Notes: generated by a model not told the origin, from the letters alone. A stretch of 64,000 nt of DNA from CAVUAF01 sp963739375 (GCA_963739375.1 CAVUAF010000015.1:248001-312000); one strand, 5' to 3'. Shown: positions 38,542 through 48,107, numbered from the stretch's first letter. Made by a program: numbers and translations.

Positions 38542-39437
38542 CTCTCCGCCACCGCCGGCACGCCGACGGGCGCTTCCGCGGGGGCGGCATCGTCGGTGGT
38601 CTCTTCCCAGAGGTCGTGATCGCGGAGGAGGCGCGAGACCAGCGCGGTATGCATGGCGTGGCCGGCGCGGTCGGCCACCACGCGCCCGATGATGCGCCGC
38701 CCCAGCAGTGCCAGGTCGCCGATCAGGTCCAGCACCTTGTGGCGCACGAACTCGTCGGCAAAGCGCAGCGGCGGGTTCACCAGGCCTTCGCGGGAGAGCA
38801 CGATGCAGTTCTCCAGCGAGGCGCCGCGGATCAGGCCGGAGTTGCGCATGGCCTTTTCCCAGTCCTGGTAGCCGAAGGTGCGCGCGGGTGCCAGTTCGCG
38901 GCGGTAGCGGTCACCCGAGAGGTCGATTTCGAACGTCTCGCGGCCGATCAAGGGGTGCGGGAAGTCGATGGTGTACTGCACCGAGTAGCCGGGGGCGGGA
39001 TAGACGCCGATGAACTTGTCGCCGTCGCGCAGTTCCAACTCGCGCCGCAGCCGCAGGTAGGTGCGCGCCCGCCGCTGCCGCCGCAGCCCCGCCTTCAGGA
39101 CCATTTCGACGAAGGGCTGCGCGCTGCCGTCGAGGATGGGCACTTCCAGGTTGTCGAGCTCCACGATGGCGTTGTCCACCCCGATGCCGATGCACGCGCT
39201 CAGCAGGTGCTCGGTGGTGGAGATGAGGACGCCGCGCTTCATCAGGCTGGTGGCGTAGCTCACCTTGGCCACATTGCGGCTGGAGGCTTCCACCACGAAG
39301 TCGTCGAGGTCCACGCGCCGGAAGACGATCCCACTTCCCGCGTGGGCGGGCAGAATGCGCAGCGTCGCCGGTGCGCCGCTGTGCAAACCAACCCCGCGGC
39401 ACTCCACGGCTGACTTGATGGTTTGTTCGAAGTTCAA
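38532..39437 (-). CDS. lpxC: UDP-3-O-acyl-N-acetylglucosamine deacetylase LpxC
   Basis: First committed step of lipid A synthesis, a zinc deacetylase. The zinc ligand H77 is in ISTTEHLLSA; the others are in the RHKVLDLIGDLALLG block. EVPILDGSAQPFVE and FPHPLIG are present, and the catalytic His is in DRAGHAMH. 301 aa, with an acidic C-terminal tail (TTDDAAPAEAPVGVPAVAES). The start is TTG 39437. The last codons (SQL and stop) lie in the right heptamer array of the 38342-38541 element. This gene shows that the organism makes lipid A. Confidence 0.96.
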   Translation of the reverse strand: MNFEQTIKSAVECRGVGLHSGAPATLRILPAHAGSGIVFRRVDLDDFVVEASSRNVAKVSYATSLMKRGVLISTTEHLLSACIGIGVDNAIVELDNLEVPILDGSAQPFVEMVLKAGLRRQRRARTYLRLRRELELRDGDKFIGVYPAPGYSVQYTIDFPHPLIGRETFEIDLSGDRYRRELAPARTFGYQDWEKAMRNSGLIRGASLENCIVLSREGLVNPPLRFADEFVRHKVLDLIGDLALLGRRIIGRVVADRAGHAMHTALVSRLLRDHDLWEETTDDAAPAEAPVGVPAVAESQL

Positions 39438-39566
39438 ACGACGAAGCCGCGCCCTATCCAGCGGCGACTCAATAGATTACCGCCGAAGCGGTGATCCTTG
39501 ACTGTGGTAAAAGAGAGACAGTCCGTGGTAGAAGCGCGACGCCGGAGGGACTGCCCTGAATCAGGT

Positions 39567-40685
39567 TCAGGCCGACCGCAAGTGTGGTTGGGGCTGCGCC
39601 AGCAGTGCGCGGAAGAAGCCATCCACCGCCGCCAGAATCTGCTGTTCGGTGCGGGATTCGTACACCGCCTTACGCAGCGCGGCGCCGCCGGCGACGCCGT
39701 GGGTGAACCATGAGGCGAATTGCTTCATCTTGCCTGCGTTGCCGGGCAGGCCTTCCTCGACCAGCATGGCGAAGTAGGTGCGGATCATGTGGTAGCGGTC
39801 GGCTTCGCTGGGCTCGTCCCAGCCACCGGTCTCCGCGTACTGGCGAATCTGGCGGAAGATCCACGGATTGGAAGCCGCGGTGCGCCCGATCATGACCGCG
39901 TCGCAGCCGGTCTCGGCGAACATGGCGGCCGCGTCCAGCGGGGTACGGATGTCGCCATTGCCGATGACGGGTATCTTCACCGCCTGCTTGACGGCCCCAA
40001 TCCACTCCCAGCGCGCGGCGCCGGCGTAACCCTGCTCGCGGGTGCGGGCGTGCAGGGCGACCGCGTCGAGGCCGCAGCTTTCGGCCAGCTGCGCCAGGTC
40101 GAGGCAGACGATTTCCTCGTCGCTCCAACCCAGGCGAAACTTCACGGTGAAGGGAATCTGCACCGCGGCGCGCACCGTCTGGAAGATGCAGCCGATGAGC
40201 GGCAGGTCGCGCAACAAGCCGGAGCCGCCATTGCACTGGGTGACCTTCCTGGCCGGGCACCCGAGGTTCAGGTCCACCAGGTCGAAGCCCAGGTCCTGGA
40301 CCATGCGGGCGGCGTCGGCGAGCACCCGCGGATCGCTGCCGAAGAGCTGCGCCGAGATGGGGTGCTCGTCCGCGTAGAAGTGCAGGTAGCGGTCGAGCAT
40401 CTTCTGGTTGCGATGGTCGCGGGCGCGCAGCACGCCGTCGGCCGAGGTGAACTCGGTCATGATCAAACCACATCCTGATTCGCCGGCAGTGACCAGGCGG
40501 TCGGCGCCCGGCCGCAGGTTCGCATTGCGGATGAAGCGGCGGAAGACGGTGTCGGTGACGCCGGCCATGGGGGCCAGCACGGTAGGGGGCGCGATGGTGA
40601 CGCCGCCGATCTGGACCGCCCGGGGCAGGGCAACGGCCGAAGCCGCCGCGGCCCGCTCGGTCGGGTTGTCCCAGAACTTCCTCAT
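39567..40685 (-). CDS. tRNA-dihydrouridine synthase (DusB-like)
   Basis: FMN-dependent reductase of tRNA uridines. VLAPMAGVTDTVFRRFIR (start of the barrel), QLFGSDPRVLADAARM, DLNLGCPARKVTQCNGGSGLL with the catalytic Cys in LGCPA, then VKFRLGWSD, HARTREQGY, IPVIGNGDIRTP and MIGRTAASNPWIF. The C-terminal helical domain contains NAGKMKQFASWF. 372 aa. ATG 40685 is used; the longer frame above it has no Dus homology. Confidence 0.93.
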   Translation of the reverse strand: MRKFWDNPTERAAAASAVALPRAVQIGGVTIAPPTVLAPMAGVTDTVFRRFIRNANLRPGADRLVTAGESGCGLIMTEFTSADGVLRARDHRNQKMLDRYLHFYADEHPISAQLFGSDPRVLADAARMVQDLGFDLVDLNLGCPARKVTQCNGGSGLLRDLPLIGCIFQTVRAAVQIPFTVKFRLGWSDEEIVCLDLAQLAESCGLDAVALHARTREQGYAGAARWEWIGAVKQAVKIPVIGNGDIRTPLDAAAMFAETGCDAVMIGRTAASNPWIFRQIRQYAETGGWDEPSEADRYHMIRTYFAMLVEEGLPGNAGKMKQFASWFTHGVAGGAALRKAVYESRTEQQILAAVDGFFRALLAQPQPHLRSA

Positions 40686-40769
40686 CGTCACACGCAACCG
40701 TGACCGGCGACATAGACGGTCCCGGCGGTCTTTGCTACGGCTTCCATTCTGTTCCAGAAGGAGGGCAGA

Positions 40770-41273
40770 ATGAAATATGCGATCTTCGTCTGCGCGTTGC
40801 TTCTGGTCGTTAGTGTAGTCGCTATCGCCGGCAGCGAGAAGCCCGCGACGGGATACCGCAGCATCGAGATCGTGCAATTCACGATCAAGCCGGGGGTCGG
40901 TTTCCCGCAGGACTACATGAGCAAGATGCAGGCCGACCTGATCAACGAGATCAACGCACGCAAGAAATTCCAGGCGTTCGCTACCGAAAACAAGCCTGCC
41001 GACTACCCGCAGCCCTGCGTAAAGCTGGTCGGCGAGGTGACCGAGTACAAGGCCGGCAACCAGGCCATGCGCTACATGGTTGGCTTCGGCGCCGGCAAGA
41101 CCAAGATCGTGGCCCACGTCAAATTCATCGATCCCAACACCAATCAAGTGGTCTTCGAGAAGGACGTGGACGGCAAGGTGATTATGGGTCTGCTGGGCGG
41201 AACCTCGGGCGGTGCCACCCGCGGTCTGGCCAAGGAAGTTGCCAAGGTAGCCGAAGACAAGCTCTCCAAGTGA
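40770..41273 (+). CDS. Secreted DUF4410-like protein
   Basis: A 167-aa protein with an N-terminal signal peptide (MKYAIFVCALLLVVSVVAIA). The segment VKLVGEVTEYKAGNQAMRYM followed by VGFGAGKTKIVAHVKFID and the C-terminal GGTSGGATRGLAKEVAKVA helix are typical of DUF4410, periplasmic proteins without known function. It is divergent from the Dus gene and has its own promoter region (about 85 bases, not resolved) and a good terminator. Confidence 0.75.
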   Translation: MKYAIFVCALLLVVSVVAIAGSEKPATGYRSIEIVQFTIKPGVGFPQDYMSKMQADLINEINARKKFQAFATENKPADYPQPCVKLVGEVTEYKAGNQAMRYMVGFGAGKTKIVAHVKFIDPNTNQVVFEKDVDGKVIMGLLGGTSGGATRGLAKEVAKVAEDKLSK

Positions 41274-41292
41274 TCCAACCCGGTCCTAACAG

Positions 41293-41316
41293 CCTCCGCC
41301 TCTGCGGAGGTTTTTT
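41293..41316 (+). terminator. Rho-independent terminator
   Basis: The stem CCTCCGC/GCGGAGG has a loop of 4 and a T6 tract, 20 bases after the DUF4410-like gene. Confidence 0.88.
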
Positions 41317-41364
41317 GCTGCACCGGGCAAGAACAAGGCCCGGTTTGCCGGCCGGGCCCCATCG

Positions 41365-41413
41365 CCAATCCCAAATCCAAAATCGCAAATCACCAATCGC
41401 AAATCGCAAATTC
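41365..41413. repeat. Heptamer array of seven units after the EF-G-like gene
   Basis: Seven tandem AT-rich heptamers: CCAATCC, CAAATCC, AAAATCG, CAAATCA, CCAATCG, CAAATCG, CAAATTC. They end directly at the stop codon of the EF-G-like gene. This is the longest array in the window. Confidence 0.9.
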
Positions 41414-41414
41414 C

Positions 41415-43523
41415 CTATTCTTCTTCCTCTTCCTCGACGCCCGCCTTGGCGGCCCGGGCGGCGGTCACGATCTTCTCCTGGATCTGGGCCGGCACGATGT
41501 CGTAGTGGTCCATCTCCATGTTGAAGCTGCCGCGCCCCTGGGTCATGGAAGTGAGGTCGGCGCCGTAGCTCAGCATTTCCGCCATCGGCACCAGGGCCTT
41601 CACCACCGTGTTGCCGGCTTTGTTGTCCATGCCCTGGATGCGGCCGCGCCGCCCGTTCAGGTCGCCCATGATGGCGCCGGCGAACTCGTCGGGCACCACG
41701 ATTTCCGCCTTCATGATGGGTTCCAGCAGGGTGGGTTTGGCCTGCTCCATGGCCTTCTTGAAGGCGATGCGGCCGGCGGTCTTGAACGACAGTTCGCTCG
41801 AATCCACGTCGTGGTAGGAGCCGTCGTAGAGGATGACGCGGAAGTCCACCACCGGGTAGCCGGCCAGGAAGCCGCGCTGCGCCGCCTCGACAATGCCTTT
41901 CTCGACCGCGGGAATGTAGTTCTTGGGGATGGAGCCGCCGAAGATGTCGTTGACGAACTCGAAGTTTCCGCCCCGCGGCAGCGGTTCCATCTTGATCCGG
42001 CAGTCGCCGAACTGCCCGTGTCCGCCGGTCTGTTTCTTGTGCCGCCCCTGCACGTCGGCCTTGCCGCGGATGGTCTCGCGGTAGGGCACCTTGGGCGCCT
42101 TCAGGTTCACTTCCGTGTGGTAGCGCTTCTTCAGCTTGGAGACCACCACCTCGATGTGCTGCTGTCCCGTGCCCGCGATCAGGAACTCCTTGGTCTGCGG
42201 GTCGCGGAAGAAGCGCAGCATGGGGTCTTCTTCCATCAGCTTGTGGATGCCGTTGCCCAGCTTGTCTTCGTCGGCGCGCGACTTGGGCTCGATGGCGAAG
42301 GTGATGGCCGGCTCCGGCAGCAGGACCTGCGGATACTCGATGGGGCTGGCTTTGTCGCCGAGGGTGTCGCCGGTCAGGGTGTCGCGCAGCTTGGCGACCG
42401 CGCCGATGTCCCCGGCGTGCAGCTCGGCCACCTGGGTCGCCGTCTTGCCCTGCATCACCGAAATGTGCGCCAGTTTCTCGCTGCTGTTCTTGGTGAAGTT
42501 CTGCACCGTGGCGTCGTTCTTCAGCACCCCGGAGAAGACCTTGAAGAACGAGATGCGCCCGGAGAATGGATCGCTCACCGTCTTGAAGACGTAGAGCGAG
42601 GCCGCCTCGCTGTCGGTGACGTGGTGCTCGGGCGGCTGCCCGTTGCCGGCTTGCGGGACGCCCTTCACCGCCGCGTGCTCGCTGGCGGCGGGCAGGAACT
42701 CGACCGCGAAGTCGAGCACGCGGTCGGCGCCGATGTTCCCCAGCCCCGAGGTAAAGAGCACGGGAAAGATGCGGTGCTCGCGGATGGCGTCGCGCAGGCC
42801 GGGCAGCAGGTGCTCGTCGGGGATGGTGCCTTTGTCGAAGAACTCTTCCATCAGGGCATCGTTGCCCTCGGCCACCAGCTCCACGATCTTCTCGTGCCCC
42901 GCCTGGGCCAGGTCGGCCAGCTCGGCGGGGATCTCGCCTTCCCTGCCCTTGCCGTTGCCGCCGAGTTCGTAGGTGTAGGCCTTCAGCCGGACCAGGTCCA
43001 CCACGCCCCGCAGGCTTTTCTCGCTGCCGATGGGCAGCTGCACGGGAATCACAGTGCGGCCGAAGGCGTTGGTCAGCGACTCCAGGGTGCGGGCGGCGTC
43101 GGAGCGGTCGCGGTCCATGCGGCTGGCGACGACGATGCGCGGCAGCTCGAATTCATCGGCGTACTGCCACACCCGCTCGGTCATCACCTCGACCCCGGAG
43201 ACGCCGTCCACCAGCACCGCCACCGCCTCCACCGCCGGCATCGCCAGCTTGGCCTCGTGGACGAACATGTTGAGGCCCGGCGTGTCCACCAGGTTGACCT
43301 TGGTCTTCCCCCACTCGACGTAGCCCAGGCCGCTGGCCACCGACATGCCGCGGGCGATTTCTTCTTCGTCGAAGTCGGTGACCGTGGTGCCCTCGTCCAC
43401 CCGGCCCAACCGCTGGGTGGCGCCACCGGTATAGAGCATGGCCGCCACCAGCGATGTCTTGCCGGCGTGAGAGTGGCCCACGATGGCAAGATTGCGAACG
43501 TTCGCGCCTTCGTAAACCTTCAC
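41415..43523 (-). CDS. Elongation factor G-like GTPase (EF-G paralogue)
   Basis: A 702-aa five-domain translational GTPase. The G1 motif is GHSHAGKTS, not the AHIDAGKTT of canonical EF-G; G3 is DTPGL. Domain IV holds the loop GGHGQFGDCRI and the IPKNYIPAVEKG block. The C-terminal segment is TQGRGSFNMEMDHYDIVP. Such proteins form the EF-G-like subgroup; some take a specialised translocation or stress role. The organism should also have a canonical fusA elsewhere. The start is GTG 43523 after GAAGGGAG. The tail is acidic (KAGVEEEEEE). Confidence 0.9.
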   Translation of the reverse strand: MKVYEGANVRNLAIVGHSHAGKTSLVAAMLYTGGATQRLGRVDEGTTVTDFDEEEIARGMSVASGLGYVEWGKTKVNLVDTPGLNMFVHEAKLAMPAVEAVAVLVDGVSGVEVMTERVWQYADEFELPRIVVASRMDRDRSDAARTLESLTNAFGRTVIPVQLPIGSEKSLRGVVDLVRLKAYTYELGGNGKGREGEIPAELADLAQAGHEKIVELVAEGNDALMEEFFDKGTIPDEHLLPGLRDAIREHRIFPVLFTSGLGNIGADRVLDFAVEFLPAASEHAAVKGVPQAGNGQPPEHHVTDSEAASLYVFKTVSDPFSGRISFFKVFSGVLKNDATVQNFTKNSSEKLAHISVMQGKTATQVAELHAGDIGAVAKLRDTLTGDTLGDKASPIEYPQVLLPEPAITFAIEPKSRADEDKLGNGIHKLMEEDPMLRFFRDPQTKEFLIAGTGQQHIEVVVSKLKKRYHTEVNLKAPKVPYRETIRGKADVQGRHKKQTGGHGQFGDCRIKMEPLPRGGNFEFVNDIFGGSIPKNYIPAVEKGIVEAAQRGFLAGYPVVDFRVILYDGSYHDVDSSELSFKTAGRIAFKKAMEQAKPTLLEPIMKAEIVVPDEFAGAIMGDLNGRRGRIQGMDNKAGNTVVKALVPMAEMLSYGADLTSMTQGRGSFNMEMDHYDIVPAQIQEKIVTAARAAKAGVEEEEEE

Positions 43524-43695
43524 ACCAAACTCCCTTCAGGACATTCCCCGGAGAGCACCAGAACCAGGCGGGGCAGGCAGGCGGAACTGCTGTGTCCCTA
43601 CAGAGGATTGCGAAACTCAGCATGCTAGCACACGCAAAATGACTCGTGTAGCCCAGCGTTGGTCCGGCCGGCCGCCCCACACCAGCCGGTTGTTG

Positions 43696-43722
43696 CTCGA
43701 AACTCGAAACCCGAAACCCGGG
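43696..43722. repeat. Heptamer array before the Cys/His-rich gene
   Basis: CTCGAAA twice, CCCGAAA and CCCGGGT in tandem. It is located between the divergent EF-G-like gene and the small secreted protein. Confidence 0.75.
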
Positions 43723-43777
43723 TTGAGCGCGCGCTCGCAACCGGTGTATCCTCGTGGCCGGGTCGTTCTCTCGGTAC

Positions 43778-44140
43778 ATGCGTCGTTTCCTTGCATCCAC
43801 AGTGGTCTGCGTTCTGCTGGCGGCGATCTTCGCCCCGGTGGCCCTGGCGATGGCCGCGCCCGCCGCGCCCCCGTTGCATGCCTGCTGCCTGCGCGGGCAC
43901 CATCACTGCGGCGGCGGGATCCCGGACAACCACGACTCGGTGCGCCCCTGGGCGAGCTGCTGCGAGCAGCCGCAACGCGCACTGGCCGGCAGCCCGGCGG
44001 CTGTGAGGCTGCGACCGGCGGTCATGGCTGCGCCCCGCGATCCGCGTCCCTACCGCGCCGAACCCGTCCTCGCCTTCGCCTCCGCCGCCAGCGCCGGTGG
44101 TGACCGTGACCGCGCTCCCCCCGCCCTCTCCCGCCTGTAA
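43778..44140 (+). CDS. Secreted Cys/His-rich small protein
   Basis: A 120-aa protein with an N-terminal signal peptide (RRFLASTVVCVLLAAIF, cleavage after about residue 24). It is followed by a metal-binding-like cluster HACCLRGHHHCGGG and a CC pair about 25 residues later (SCCEQP). The rest is Ala/Pro/Arg-rich. I do not recognise a family. It lies 44 bases upstream of a TonB-dependent receptor, so metal binding in the envelope and delivery to that receptor is a fair guess. Confidence 0.7.
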   Translation: MRRFLASTVVCVLLAAIFAPVALAMAAPAAPPLHACCLRGHHHCGGGIPDNHDSVRPWASCCEQPQRALAGSPAAVRLRPAVMAAPRDPRPYRAEPVLAFASAASAGGDRDRAPPALSRL

Positions 44141-44183
44141 GCCGCAACACCCCCAACTCGACTCTTTCCCGCGAGGTCATTGC

Positions 44184-46391
44184 ATGCTGCAACGATTTGC
44201 CGTTGCCTGTGCGCTGCTCTTGGCAGCCGCAGGCGCGGCGGGCACGATTTTCGGAACTTTGCAGGGCACCGCCCACGATCCCCAGCACCGCCCGATTGCC
44301 GGGGCGAAGGTGACGGTGCGCGCCGCCGCCTCCCAGTGGTCGCAGGCGACGGTCACCGACGCCGACGGCTACTTCCGCTTCCCCGCGGTGCCGCTGGGCG
44401 AATACACGGTGGAGGTCGGGGCGAGCGGCTTTGCCCCGCAGGAGCAGCGGGTCACGGTCGCCTCGGGCAGCGCGCCCATGCTGCACTTCCCGCTGGCGCT
44501 CGAGACCGTGCGCCAGTCCGTGGAGGTCAGCGCCGAGCCGGCGGCCATCGATCCCGAGTCCACCACCTCGCAGAACCTGGTCAGCCGCCGCGAGATCGCG
44601 CACACCCCAGGCGCCGACCGCGCCAACAGCCTGGCGATGATCACCAACTTCGTCCCCGGCGCAGTGGTGGCGCACGACCAGCTGCACGTCCGCGGCGGCC
44701 ACCAGACCACGTGGATGATCGACGGCGTCCCCGTCCCCAACACCAACATCGCCAGCAACGTGGGGCCGCAGTTCGATCCCCGGGACATCGATTACCTCGA
44801 AGTGCAGCGCGGCGGGCTCTCGGCGGAAGCCGGAGACCGCACCTTCGGCGTCTTCAACGTGGTCACGCGCTCCGGCTTTGAGCGCTCTCGCCAAGCCGAG
44901 CTGGTGCTGGATTACGGCAGCTTCAACAGCACCCACGACCAGCTCAGCTTCGGCAGCCACACCGAACGCTTCGCCTACTACGCCAGCCTTGCCGGCAATC
45001 GCACCGATCTCGGCCTGGAGACCCCGGCGCCCGCGGTGCTGCACGACCTCGGCGCCGGCCTGAGCGCGTTCACCTCGCTCATCTACAACCGCACTCCCCG
45101 CGACCAGCTGCGCCTGGCGGCTTCCGCGCGCGGCGACCACTACCAGGTGCCCAACGATCCCGGGCAGCAGGCCGGTGGGACGCGCGACGCCGACGACGAG
45201 CGCGACGCCTTCGCCAACTTCACCTGGCTGCACTCCACCGCCGGCGGCGCGGTGTTTACCGTCTCGCCGTACTACCACTTCAACCGCGCGGCCTATGCGG
45301 GCGGGCCGCTCGACACGCCGTTCGCCGCCACCGACCAGCGCAGCTCGCACTACGCGGGCGTGCATGCCACCGCCGCGGTCACCCGGCGCCGGCATCGCGC
45401 CCGCTTCGGCGCCGACGTCTTCGGGCAGCACGACGCCTCGCTGCTGGCGCTGGTGGCCAACGATGGCAGCGGCGCAAGCCTGCGGCAGACCAAGGCGACC
45501 AGCGGCAGCGTGGCGGCGGTGTTCGCGGAAGATCGCTACGAACTGACGGATTGGCTGACGCTGAACGGCGGCGTCCGCCTGACGCGCTTTGCCGGCGATC
45601 TCGGCGAGACCGCCGCCGATCCCCGCCTCGGCGCGGCCCTGCGCGTCCCGCGGCTGCACTGGGTGCTGCGCGGCTTCTACGGCCACTACTACCAGCCGCC
45701 GCCGCTGACCACGGTGGCCGGTCCAGTGGCTGACTTTGCGGTGCAGCAGGGCTTCGGCTTCCTGCCCCTGCACGGCGAGCGCGACCACCAGTACGAGTTC
45801 GGCCTGGGCATTCCCGCGGCCGGCTGGGCGCTGGAGTTCACGCACTTCCGCACCGCCGCGCGCAACTACTTCGATCACGACGTGCTGGGCAACTCCAACG
45901 TCTTCTTCCCCCTCACCATCGCGCGCGCGCGCATCCGCGGCTGGGAAGCGTCGCTGCGCTCGCCGCGGATGGCGGGCGCGGTGCAGCTCCACCTGGCCTA
46001 CGCCAACCAGCAGGCACAAGCGCGTGGCGGCGTGACCGGCGGCCTCACCAGCTTCGAGCCGCCCGCCGACGCCTACTTCTACCTCGACCACGACCAGCGC
46101 CAGACCCTCAGCCTGGGCCTGGAAAGCTCGCTGCCCTGGCACAGCTACGGCGCGGCGCACATGGCCTATGGCTCCGGCTTCCTCGATGGCGACGGCCCCG
46201 GCCACCTGCCGGCGCATACCACCGCCGACGTCTCGCTGGGCAAGGAGTTCGAGCGCTTTTCGCTGCGCCTGACGGCCTTGAACTTGTTCGACCGCCGCTA
46301 CCTGATCGACAACAGCAACACCTTCGGCGGCACCCACTGGGCCGACCCGCGGCAGCTCGCGGTCGAGGTGCGCTACCGCTTCAAGTACTAG
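44184..46391 (+). CDS. TonB-dependent receptor with N-terminal carboxypeptidase-regulatory-like domain
   Basis: A 735-aa outer-membrane receptor. After a signal peptide (MLQRFAVACALLLAAAGAAG) comes the carboxypeptidase-regulatory-like domain (about 22-105: TAHDPQHRPIAGAKVTVRAA, GYFRFPAVPLGEYTVEV). The plug follows (about 120-230: HVRGGHQTTWMIDGVPVPN), then a beta-barrel ending in a Phe-rich final strand and RYRFKY at the end. The layout is typical of the large Acidobacteriota/Bacteroidota receptor group. The substrate is unknown. The upstream Cys/His-rich protein hints at a metal, for example copper, but this is inference. Confidence 0.92.
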   Translation: MLQRFAVACALLLAAAGAAGTIFGTLQGTAHDPQHRPIAGAKVTVRAAASQWSQATVTDADGYFRFPAVPLGEYTVEVGASGFAPQEQRVTVASGSAPMLHFPLALETVRQSVEVSAEPAAIDPESTTSQNLVSRREIAHTPGADRANSLAMITNFVPGAVVAHDQLHVRGGHQTTWMIDGVPVPNTNIASNVGPQFDPRDIDYLEVQRGGLSAEAGDRTFGVFNVVTRSGFERSRQAELVLDYGSFNSTHDQLSFGSHTERFAYYASLAGNRTDLGLETPAPAVLHDLGAGLSAFTSLIYNRTPRDQLRLAASARGDHYQVPNDPGQQAGGTRDADDERDAFANFTWLHSTAGGAVFTVSPYYHFNRAAYAGGPLDTPFAATDQRSSHYAGVHATAAVTRRRHRARFGADVFGQHDASLLALVANDGSGASLRQTKATSGSVAAVFAEDRYELTDWLTLNGGVRLTRFAGDLGETAADPRLGAALRVPRLHWVLRGFYGHYYQPPPLTTVAGPVADFAVQQGFGFLPLHGERDHQYEFGLGIPAAGWALEFTHFRTAARNYFDHDVLGNSNVFFPLTIARARIRGWEASLRSPRMAGAVQLHLAYANQQAQARGGVTGGLTSFEPPADAYFYLDHDQRQTLSLGLESSLPWHSYGAAHMAYGSGFLDGDGPGHLPAHTTADVSLGKEFERFSLRLTALNLFDRRYLIDNSNTFGGTHWADPRQLAVEVRYRFKY

Positions 46392-46426
46392 GGGGCGTCT
46401 GGCTCGGTTGTCCTGTCGGTCAGGTC

Positions 46427-47284
46427 TCAGTGGCTGCGGATGAACGCCAGGATCGCGGGCAACGCAGCGTCGTCCGGCTGACCCAGCTTGCGCACCTCGT
46501 CCATGTGGCGCGCGCCGGAAAGGATTTGGTAGCTGGCCTGGCAGCCCAGCTTGCGCGCGGCGGCGATGAATTGCTCCGCTTGCGCCAAGATCGGCGGCTG
46601 CAGCTTCTCGTGTTCCGCAATGATGAACAGAAACGGCGGCATGCCGGCCTGGACATGCTTCATCGGCCACGATTTGAGGTAGTCGTCGGGGGAAGCGAAT
46701 CCGCGATAGATGGCGTAGCGCGCGAAGCGGGCTTCCATCTGCTCGCGCGGAAGTTGCGCCATTGCCTTCTCGAACTCCTCATCCCAGAGGATCGTGCCCA
46801 TCGGCACCACGCCCCGCACATCCTTGAGGCGCAGGCCGGCCTGGCGCAGGAATTCCTCGTTGGTGCCCAGGGTGGCGACCAGCCGCGCACCGGAACTGTG
46901 GCCCACGAGGAACACGTTCGTCGGATCGCCGCCGCGACTGGCAATGTTGCCTTTCACCCAGGCGAAAGCGGCGGCGGTGTCGGCGGCGGCGGCGGGCCAG
47001 GGGGCATCCTGCAGCAGGCGGTAGTTGATATTGGCGCACGCCACGCCCGCGTCTACGAAGGGACGACACACGGCGCCGTAATCGGCGTCCGCCTTGTCGC
47101 CGCTCTCCAGGCTGCCGCCGTGCACGAAAACGACGGTCGCAAACTGGTGCGCGCTTTCCGGCAGGTAGAGATCGAGCCGCTGCCGCGCGTGTCCGCCGTA
47201 GGCGACGTCCGGCTCGACTCTCGTCTTCGCTCCCGCCGCCGCTGCGCAGGCCGCGATCAGCAGACAACTGGCCACAAGTCTCAC
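46427..47284 (-). CDS. Secreted alpha/beta hydrolase (esterase/lipase type)
   Basis: A 285-aa hydrolase. Oxyanion-hole box VVFVHGGSLESGDK, nucleophile elbow VGHSSGARL (Ser), and the catalytic His near the end in SGARHMDEV. The N-terminus is a signal, and IAAC suggests lipidation. I use GTG 47284 because GGAGG lies 6 bases before it; GTG 47296 in the same frame would add four residues. It resembles BD-FAE-like esterases. The substrate is unknown. It is convergent with the TonB receptor gene. Confidence 0.88.
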   Translation of the reverse strand: MRLVASCLLIAACAAAAGAKTRVEPDVAYGGHARQRLDLYLPESAHQFATVVFVHGGSLESGDKADADYGAVCRPFVDAGVACANINYRLLQDAPWPAAAADTAAAFAWVKGNIASRGGDPTNVFLVGHSSGARLVATLGTNEEFLRQAGLRLKDVRGVVPMGTILWDEEFEKAMAQLPREQMEARFARYAIYRGFASPDDYLKSWPMKHVQAGMPPFLFIIAEHEKLQPPILAQAEQFIAAARKLGCQASYQILSGARHMDEVRKLGQPDDAALPAILAFIRSH

Positions 47285-47400
47285 GTCCACCTCCACTAGG
47301 AATCGACGCAGCCAAGCCCATTTCGTTTGCGCGCGGTTTCCGCCCGCTGCACCGAATCAGGTAGGATAGACGCAACCCTCGTTTCTGGAGTCCTGTCGCG

Positions 47401-48090
47401 ATGAAGCGCTTTTTCTTGGTTCCGTTGGCCGTCCTGCTGTGCGCCCTGGCGGCGTGCGCCGACACCTCGTTCCTGAAGCCGCCGCCGGGCGCCAGCGTCG
47501 CCCTGGTGGTCTTTGAGGACATGCAGTGTCCCGACTGCGCCCGCGCCTTCCCGCTGGTGACCGACGCCGCGAAGCGGTACAACATCCCGCTACTGCTGCA
47601 CGACTTCCCGCTGCCGCAGTGGCAGCATCCCTGGGCGTACGACGCCGCGGTGCTGGCGCGCTTCTTCGACGCGCAGTCGAAGCAGCTGGGCGACGACTTC
47701 CGCGCCTACATCTATCAGAACCAGCCCCTCATCACCGTCTTCAGCCTGCGCGGGTGGGCCGACCGCTTCGCCAGCCAGCACAAGGTCGCGGTGCCGTTCA
47801 TGTTTGATCCGCAGGGCGAATTCGCCGCCAAGGTGCGCGCCGACCGGAGCCTCGGGGAGCGCATCCCCCTGGAACACACCCCGACCATCTACATCGTCAG
47901 CAACAAGGCGAGCGGCACGGTCGTCACCGAGGTGCAGATGGAGGACCGCCCCCGGCTTGGCCAGCTGATTGAGCAGGCGCGCCGGGAAGCGGCGCCGGTG
48001 CCAAGTGCAGCCAAGACTGCGGCGACCAAGGCGGACCCGAAGGGTAAGAGCAGCGCGGCCAAGGCGAAGGCCGACCCCAAGCCCCAGTAG
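47401..48090 (+). CDS. DsbA-like thiol-disulfide oxidoreductase, probable lipoprotein
   Basis: A 229-aa protein: signal sequence with lipobox LAAC (Cys19), then the thioredoxin-fold core starting LVVFEDMQCPDCARAF. The redox motif is C43-P-D-C46, and the cis-Pro loop is in EHTPTIYIV. Insertion helices follow between. The C-terminal tail from about residue 195 is Lys/Ala/Pro-rich (low complexity) and may extend into the periplasm. It probably handles disulfides in exported proteins. No DsbB/VKOR partner is next to it. Confidence 0.88.
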   Translation: MKRFFLVPLAVLLCALAACADTSFLKPPPGASVALVVFEDMQCPDCARAFPLVTDAAKRYNIPLLLHDFPLPQWQHPWAYDAAVLARFFDAQSKQLGDDFRAYIYQNQPLITVFSLRGWADRFASQHKVAVPFMFDPQGEFAAKVRADRSLGERIPLEHTPTIYIVSNKASGTVVTEVQMEDRPRLGQLIEQARREAAPVPSAAKTAATKADPKGKSSAAKAKADPKPQ

Positions 48091-48107
48091 CGCGTGGCCG
48101 CCGGAGC

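Noticed and set aside
41365..41413. Tandem array considered as CRISPR
   Set aside because: Units are 7 bases with no spacers, and no cas genes are present.
44022..46670. Very long open frame on the minus strand opposite the TonB receptor
   Set aside because: High GC makes long antisense frames common. The sequence is Arg/Gly/Ala/Val-rich without any domain, and the plus strand encodes a clear receptor.
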